Of a stretch of 64,000 nt of DNA, positions 59,518-64,000 are shown in pieces; position 1 is the stretch's first letter; every line of letters begins with the position of its first letter. Source of the stretch: Gloeophyllum trabeum ATCC 11539 (Eukaryota > Basidiomycota > Agaricomycetes > Gloeophyllales > Gloeophyllaceae); assembly GCF_000344685.1 (NCBI RefSeq), contig NW_006920414.1, forward strand, positions 841,307 through 905,306, given 5' to 3'. Position numbers and translations under genes: made by a program. Under the pieces are notes generated by a model. The model was not told where the DNA came from, made no database searches, and saw nothing but the letters and a program-made list of their open reading frames with translations.

Positions 59518-60320
59518 TCAGGACAACACTCGTTCCCCCCAGACAAGTCGGTGCCGATGCGCCCTGTACGCGCCCCTCACCGCTGTCCACGCGCCCCACA
59601 GGAACACCAGCACGCACGCGGCGAACAGCGCGCGCATGAGCGCGCGCCAGCGCCACGACACGGGCGCGTCGCGCGCGAAGACCGCCGCGCGCCAGCGGTC
59701 GTACCAGTCGCGGTTGAGCCACTCGAGGTCGGCGACGAGCGCCTGCGCCTTGCGCCGCCCCGCGTCGTATGCCGCGCGGACTTGGAGGGTCTGCGTGCGG
59801 ATGGTGGGGAGCTGCGAGGAGAGGGAGGAGAGGAGGGAGAGGGAGGAGTCGAGCTGCGCGGTCATGCGCGGGACGTAGTCTGTTTCGGCTTTGCGTGCGC
59901 GGGCGGTGTTGCGCTGGGGCGGGGGGCGGGGTCAGTGGGTGCTAGGGTGATAGGGACGATCAAAACATACCCGGAGAATGGTGATGGCCTCCTGCAGGAG
60001 CCCGTCTATCGCGCGGTAATTGCCCAGGTGCTCGGACAGTCTCGACTAGATACCATAGTGGATATATGTCAGCCGCTGCCTGGCTAGGGAGCGCAGTACG
60101 GACCTCGACTTCCTTGAGCTGCCGCTCGTACCCGACGGCGCGACTCAGCGTCCTGTCGACGACAACATCGAGGCTCCTGACCGCGCGCTAACGTCAGAAA
60201 ACTTCCCCTGGCGGAGCTGCAGGACGGCAACGCTCACTGGGTCGGCACGCTGGGGTACACCGCGCCGCGGGGGTGGTGGGAGACGCGCTCCTGGCTGTAC
60301 TGCGACGTCGGGGACGACAT
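59518..60320 (-). CDS. Tail-anchored coiled-coil protein, unknown function
   Basis: Exons on the minus strand: 60320-60238, 60176-60104, 60045-59971, 59913-59518; 208 aa. I do not recognise the family. The chain is mostly helical with heptad-like segments (RTLSRAVGYERQLKEVESRL, then IDGLLQEAITILRRNTARAR and a second helix near residues 95-150) and ends in one hydrophobic segment (ALFAACVLVFLWGAWTAV) plus a basic tail of about 20 residues. That suggests a tail-anchored membrane protein, as in SNARE-like or organelle-tethering proteins, but no SNARE zero layer could be identified. The first junction was chosen because, among the acceptors, only the one at 60177 continues into the coiled-coil frame. 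A divergent promoter is shared with the NTF2-like gene (about 220 bases). Confidence 0.65.
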
Positions 60321-60540
60321 GGACGACGAGCAAAGCAGAAAGGAGAGGCGGGGGACAGGAAAGGAGGCGGAACTTGAAGCGAAGAAAAGGAGAGAGAGAG
60401 TTAATAAAAGCAGCCTCGGATCGGACTGTACGTAAATGCCCCGCCTCAAGGCCATCGCGCACGTGACTACCTTTGTGGCGGGATTGCATCACTTCATTTC
60501 GCTGTTAGACTTTAATTACAGTATTTACAGCGATACAGCC

Positions 60541-60999
60541 ATGGCGCCGACGAGAGCGCAGCTGCTGAAAGCCGCACAGGCGCTCTGCGACGACTTTGCC
60601 GCAAAGAAAGACCTCGACGCGCTCCTCGCGCACTTTAGCACGACTCACCAAGCCACCGCCGTCGAGCACGGCGAGCCCTGCCTCGCGCCCTTCCTCGGCC
60701 GCCCCTTCACCGGCCACGACAGCATCAGAAAGTACTTTCAGCTCCTCCAGGAGCACCTCTCCTACGAGGACATGCGCTTCTCCGAGTGGGTGGTCGACGC
60801 GGAGGCGGGCAGGGTCGCGGTCAAGGGCCAGGCGGACTTTACGTGGACGGCCACGCAGGAGGCGTGGAGCGAGACGTTCCATTATGCGTTGGATTTCGAC
60901 GAGGAGCTGAAGGTGACGGATTATCAGGTCTGGGCGGACTCGGGGGCTGCATATCTTGCGAGGAAGGGGCGGTTGAGCGAGGAACGGAAAGTACGTTGA
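60541..60999 (+). CDS. NTF2/SnoaL-like small protein
   Basis: Single exon, 152 aa. The layout is that of the NTF2-like superfamily: N-terminal helix (LLKAAQALCDDFAAKKDLDA), then FLGRPFTGHDSIRKYFQLL, followed by alternating beta strands (FSEWVVDAEAGRVAVKGQAD, SETFHYALDFDEELKVTDYQ). Many fungal members are uncharacterised; some are small-molecule isomerase- or dehydratase-like. No catalytic assignment is possible from the sequence. The ATG at 60541 is preferred over upstream in-frame codons, which read into untranslated-like sequence. Divergent from the tail-anchored gene. Confidence 0.75.
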   Translation: MAPTRAQLLKAAQALCDDFAAKKDLDALLAHFSTTHQATAVEHGEPCLAPFLGRPFTGHDSIRKYFQLLQEHLSYEDMRFSEWVVDAEAGRVAVKGQADFTWTATQEAWSETFHYALDFDEELKVTDYQVWADSGAAYLARKGRLSEERKVR

Positions 61000-61599
61000 G
61001 GGAATTTGTCTGCTCCTCCCTGCTTACGGTGATCGATGTAGGCAGATACAAAGTAAACTCGATATTGTTGCTGTAATGTAAGATACTCTTGATGAAGAAT
61101 GTCATAAATCGTACCGTTCTGTCAAGGTTATGCAACTCACGTCCGAGATTTGCATAGTGGTACGCTGAGCAATACGTACGTCTTCAACTTCTTTGTACAG
61201 AGGTTCGTCGGCGATTCATTCAGTGAGGCACGCAGGGCGGAATTATCGACTCGGACGTTCGGACATTTGCCTCCGAAAGGTGCGGATAAACCTCGGATAA
61301 ATGGTACCCTACACGGTTACACCCTCAACTCTGCTACAAACCTGCTATGCTGCATTTGCTTGACATGGTTGAGCTGCTACACACCCTATTGAAAACAAAA
61401 GCAGAGCTAGCTCGTTGCCAAGGTTATCCAGAGCTTGCCAAGTTGCGATGACCGCACTGCACCGGGCTTAAATCTGGTGCTAGGTCAGCAGGCACTCATA
61501 CATTTGATATCACTTTATGCCAGAGCTGCAACTGACTAGGTCTCCGCGCTTACTACAGTACCACTACCACAGCGCCACTAGATACCTCCGTGCTTCTGC
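61000..61599. other. Intergenic upstream of second hydrolase
   Basis: No gene supported; promoter of the plus-strand hydrolase. Confidence 0.5.
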
Positions 61600-62809
61600 A
61601 TGCTTTCCGACCCAGTCAACGACAGAGGCGTCCACTTCTCCTACTCAGACACCGGCCCACCTACAGCGACCTCCGAGCCCTACAGCACGCTTGTCCTCAT
61701 CCACGGCACCAGCTACCACAGTGGTACGTCTCTCCCCCCGCTCCATTGCGCATATACCCATCCTTGCTAGCAATCTTCCGCCCCCTCATCCCCCACGCCC
61801 CCGCCAACAACCTCCGCCTCGTCCTCCTCAACCGGCGGGACTACCCCGGCACCACGCCCACCTCTCCCGCTGAAGTCGCGCGAATCAGGAGTGACGACAC
61901 GCATGTCCAGGCTGAAGCACTCAAGGATCTTGGTGTGGAGCTCGCGCAGTTCCTGGTGTGGTATGTGCGCCGCGCGCGGGTGTCGGATGTCCAGAGCGGA
62001 GGGGGCATAGCGGTGCTGGGGTGGAGCTCGGGGAACGCGTGCGGGTGCGCGATGCTTGCGCATTTGAATGCTTTGGGCGACCAAGAGCAAAATGTGATCA
62101 AGAAATATCTGAAGACGTACATCATATACGGTACGTACTTCCGCGTCCCCGCTTTCCCGTGAATGTGCAATGCAGAGCCCACCGCAGATGCGCCGTGCTA
62201 CGTCTTCGGCCTCCCGCCCCCGCCCGAGGTCTACGACGCCTGGCAGGACCCCGCGCTGCCCACCCTGCAAGCGAAGACGCAGGCGTTCAACGCGTGGGTC
62301 ACCGCGTACTTCCACCACCCTGATGCGTCGTCAGGCGATTTTGCTGGTCTTGCGAAAGGACCCGTCGTCAACCCAGCCCCAGAGAAGACGCCAACGATTC
62401 AGAGGTTGAATTTGGCTGAGGTGACGGCGCCGGACGCGCGAACGAGGGGAGAGGGGTGGGTGCAGTATATCGATGGTGGGGTGTATAGAGAGAATGTACG
62501 CAAGATCTTTCGGGATGAGAAGTATGTGGGGATGTTCCCGGGTCTCAGGGTGAGGCTGGTGTATTGCGACCAGACGATCCCCGAGATGGTCTGGGCCGCG
62601 CATAGGCTGAAGAAGGAACTGGACGAGGGGAATAGTGTGAGGAAGTTGGAAATACGTGTTGTGGAGGGCAATCATTTCGTGAGTTGCGGGGCCTTACGCT
62701 TGTTCGACAATGTTATTGACGGAAGTGCGCGCTGACACTGGTCTGGTTTACGAAGGCACATTGGGATAAGCCAGAGGAGACTTTGCGCTCGTGGGCGTCT
62801 CTACTCTGA
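61600..62809 (+). CDS. Alpha/beta hydrolase, paralogue
   Basis: Exons 61600-61723, 61771-62130, 62176-62678, 62756-62809; 346 aa. Same architecture and the same four-exon structure as the gene at 53420-54610. Landmarks: LVLIHGTSYHS, LVLLNRRDYPGTT, nucleophile elbow VLGWSSGNACG (canonical GWSSG, Ser at about residue 126), CYVFGLPPPPEVYDAWQDP and a catalytic His region GNHFAHWDKPEETLRSW joined across intron 3. No signal peptide, so probably cytosolic. Substrate unknown. The inverted orientation relative to its paralogue argues for an inverted or dispersed duplication rather than a simple tandem one. Confidence 0.8.
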
Positions 62810-64000
62810 GCTTCGCGCTTCCTGTTGTATACGTGGATGGCGTGGCGCCGTTCAGAGTGGTTGAAAACGGCAGCGAGGCTTTTGGCATTATTCGTCTTAT
62901 GCATCCAGCAGCACACGTCGTATTCGCCTACTGAGATACTCAGATATCTCAAGGACTCGTACTTAACCGCTCTGGTTTTCTGCGGCAACTACATCCAGCC
63001 AGACCTCCCCCCTCGCGGGGACTCCCAAATAGCTGTCCCCCCGCTAGGCCTATTCTGCATGCTCAAGACGTGGCGTATGCTGGGCTCATTATGGTTACTC
63101 CGATATCCGACGGTGAATACAAGGGCTACTCGTGCTCCGCAGTAACGGGTGCCTATTTCTGTACTGCATCGTATTCTTCGACGCCGTCTTACGAGCCTCG
63201 TGTTGGGGTGCACGACGTTGGCTGTCCAGCTCGTATCAAGATCCTTGTGGCACCCTTCCGCCCAAGCATTCTTGAACAGCCCTCAGGCCAAGCGGGAGTG
63301 GGGTCGCTCTAGTTTTTAGAAAACGTGGCGTAGACGAATGCAATGCCCGACCCGCTGAGCCATCGAAATGGAGATACCTGTACAGCACCTGGCATGAACA
63401 CTACACCCTTCGCGTGTTCCCAAAGTCAGGCTAGTACATCGCGGGCAGCCTGCCTACCCGACGCCTTGGAGACTTCTTCACAGGAGGTTCCCTGTGGACA
63501 GCGAGATGCGGGTGTTGGGGTCACAGTGCCTCCAAGTACGCGTCATCGCAACCCCGGGCGGAAGTACGACCGCTGAAGCCACCCGTCCATTCCCTGTCAG
63601 CATTAGCACTGGGACTCCAGCGATGTTGCATTGACGAGAAAAAGAGGGGCTCCTTCCGAAGAAGAGAGAGATTTCAAAAAATACGACGCGGGACTCATCC
63701 CGAAGGATGTGGCGCGAGGATAATCCCCAAGGACTTCGCCTGATGGCGGAAAGATACAGTCTCAAAGAGGTAGCGGCACTGCTTAAGGAAGAGACATATC
63801 GCCTGCTGAAGTAACCGAAGCAAATTTGATGTTTCCAGGTGTCATGATGAGGAAAACCCCGAGGTAGTAGATGGCCATGTCAGTCGCTGTAGCACCACAA
63901 GTCGACCTTCAGACCGGGATAACGAAGTTGATCTCCTTTGGTCAGTCGACACTCAAAAATCGGCAGAGGCTTGAATAGTATCGGATGGCGAAGACGGTCG
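62810..64000. other. Terminal intergenic region, possible hydrolase relic
   Basis: No gene is supported up to the window edge. On the minus strand at about 63900-63940 a short frame reads YPGLKVDLWCYSD, similar to the GFPGLKVKLVWC block of the hydrolase at 53420-54610. It may be the relic, or the partial end, of a third hydrolase copy; too short to call. Confidence 0.35.

Noticed and set aside
59243..59722. 159-codon minus-strand frame overlapping the tail-anchored gene
   Set aside because: Different frame from the four-exon model, Arg-rich, and lacking splice support.

Overview
The window is nuclear DNA of a filamentous basidiomycete, most likely an Agaricomycete and probably close to the Polyporales. 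The evidence is gene content and gene structure: about 46-80 nt GT-AG introns placed every 50-300 nt of coding sequence, many very small exons, and families typical of this class (basidiomycete-type Clr2, FunK1 kinase, F-box proteins, a NACHT-WD40 NLR, CE16 and GH18 secreted enzymes, OPT transporter). No rRNA, CRISPR or bacterial-style operons were seen. Exon models were built by hand from splice signals, and the summed coding length of every multi-exon model is a multiple of three. No database was searched, so family names rest on recognised motifs.

Layout. 0.6-3.2 kb: Clr2-type heterochromatin silencing protein (+). 5.0-7.9 kb: Ser-rich single-pass membrane protein (-). 10.9-12.1 and 16.0-16.9 kb: two copies of a dispersed element with a degenerate GAGGGCG array. 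12.8-13.9 kb: CE16/GDSL acetylesterase (+). 14.5 and 17.2 kb: two F-box genes (+), the first short. 19.3-22.2 kb: Pmt4-type protein O-mannosyltransferase (+). 23.5-27.6 kb: ten-exon C2-like/NACHT/WD40 NLR (+). 28.4-30.3 kb: ERG4 sterol C-24(28) reductase (-), divergent from 31.3-34.1 kb MBP1-like APSES/ankyrin cell-cycle regulator (+). 34.2-36.3 kb: PRP4 of the U4/U6 snRNP (-). 36.7-40.7 kb: two S33 proline-iminopeptidase-like paralogues (-), one 3'-truncated and one a pseudogene. 42.2-43.8 kb: NADP-glutamate dehydrogenase (+). 44.7-48.2 kb: 20-exon OPT peptide transporter (+). 48.7-49.9 kb: small secreted protein (+). 50.5-52.0 kb: GH18 chitinase (-). 53.4-54.6 and 61.6-62.8 kb: paralogous alpha/beta hydrolases on opposite strands. 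56.6-58.8 kb: FunK1 kinase (+). 59.5-60.3 kb: tail-anchored coiled-coil protein (-). 60.5-61.0 kb: NTF2/SnoaL-like protein (+).

Housekeeping genes (PMT4, ERG4, MBP1, PRP4, GDH, OPT) are interleaved with fast-evolving accessory families (NLR, F-box, FunK1, tandem hydrolases) and repeats. Secreted or secretory-pathway functions recur (PMT4, CE16, GH18, small secreted protein), but nothing in the layout suggests one dedicated pathway cluster.

The most interesting locus is the NLR. Its N-terminal C2-like exons have ordinary CpG content, while everything from about 24.0 kb onward is strongly CpG-depleted, and its WD40 repeats are a mosaic of near-identical 129-nt units. Other points of note are complementary damage in the S33 pair, a hairpin and 83-bp-repeat patch where the first S33 copy loses its 3' end, a GC-AG intron in the APSES domain, and two dispersed copies of an unrecognised repeat element.
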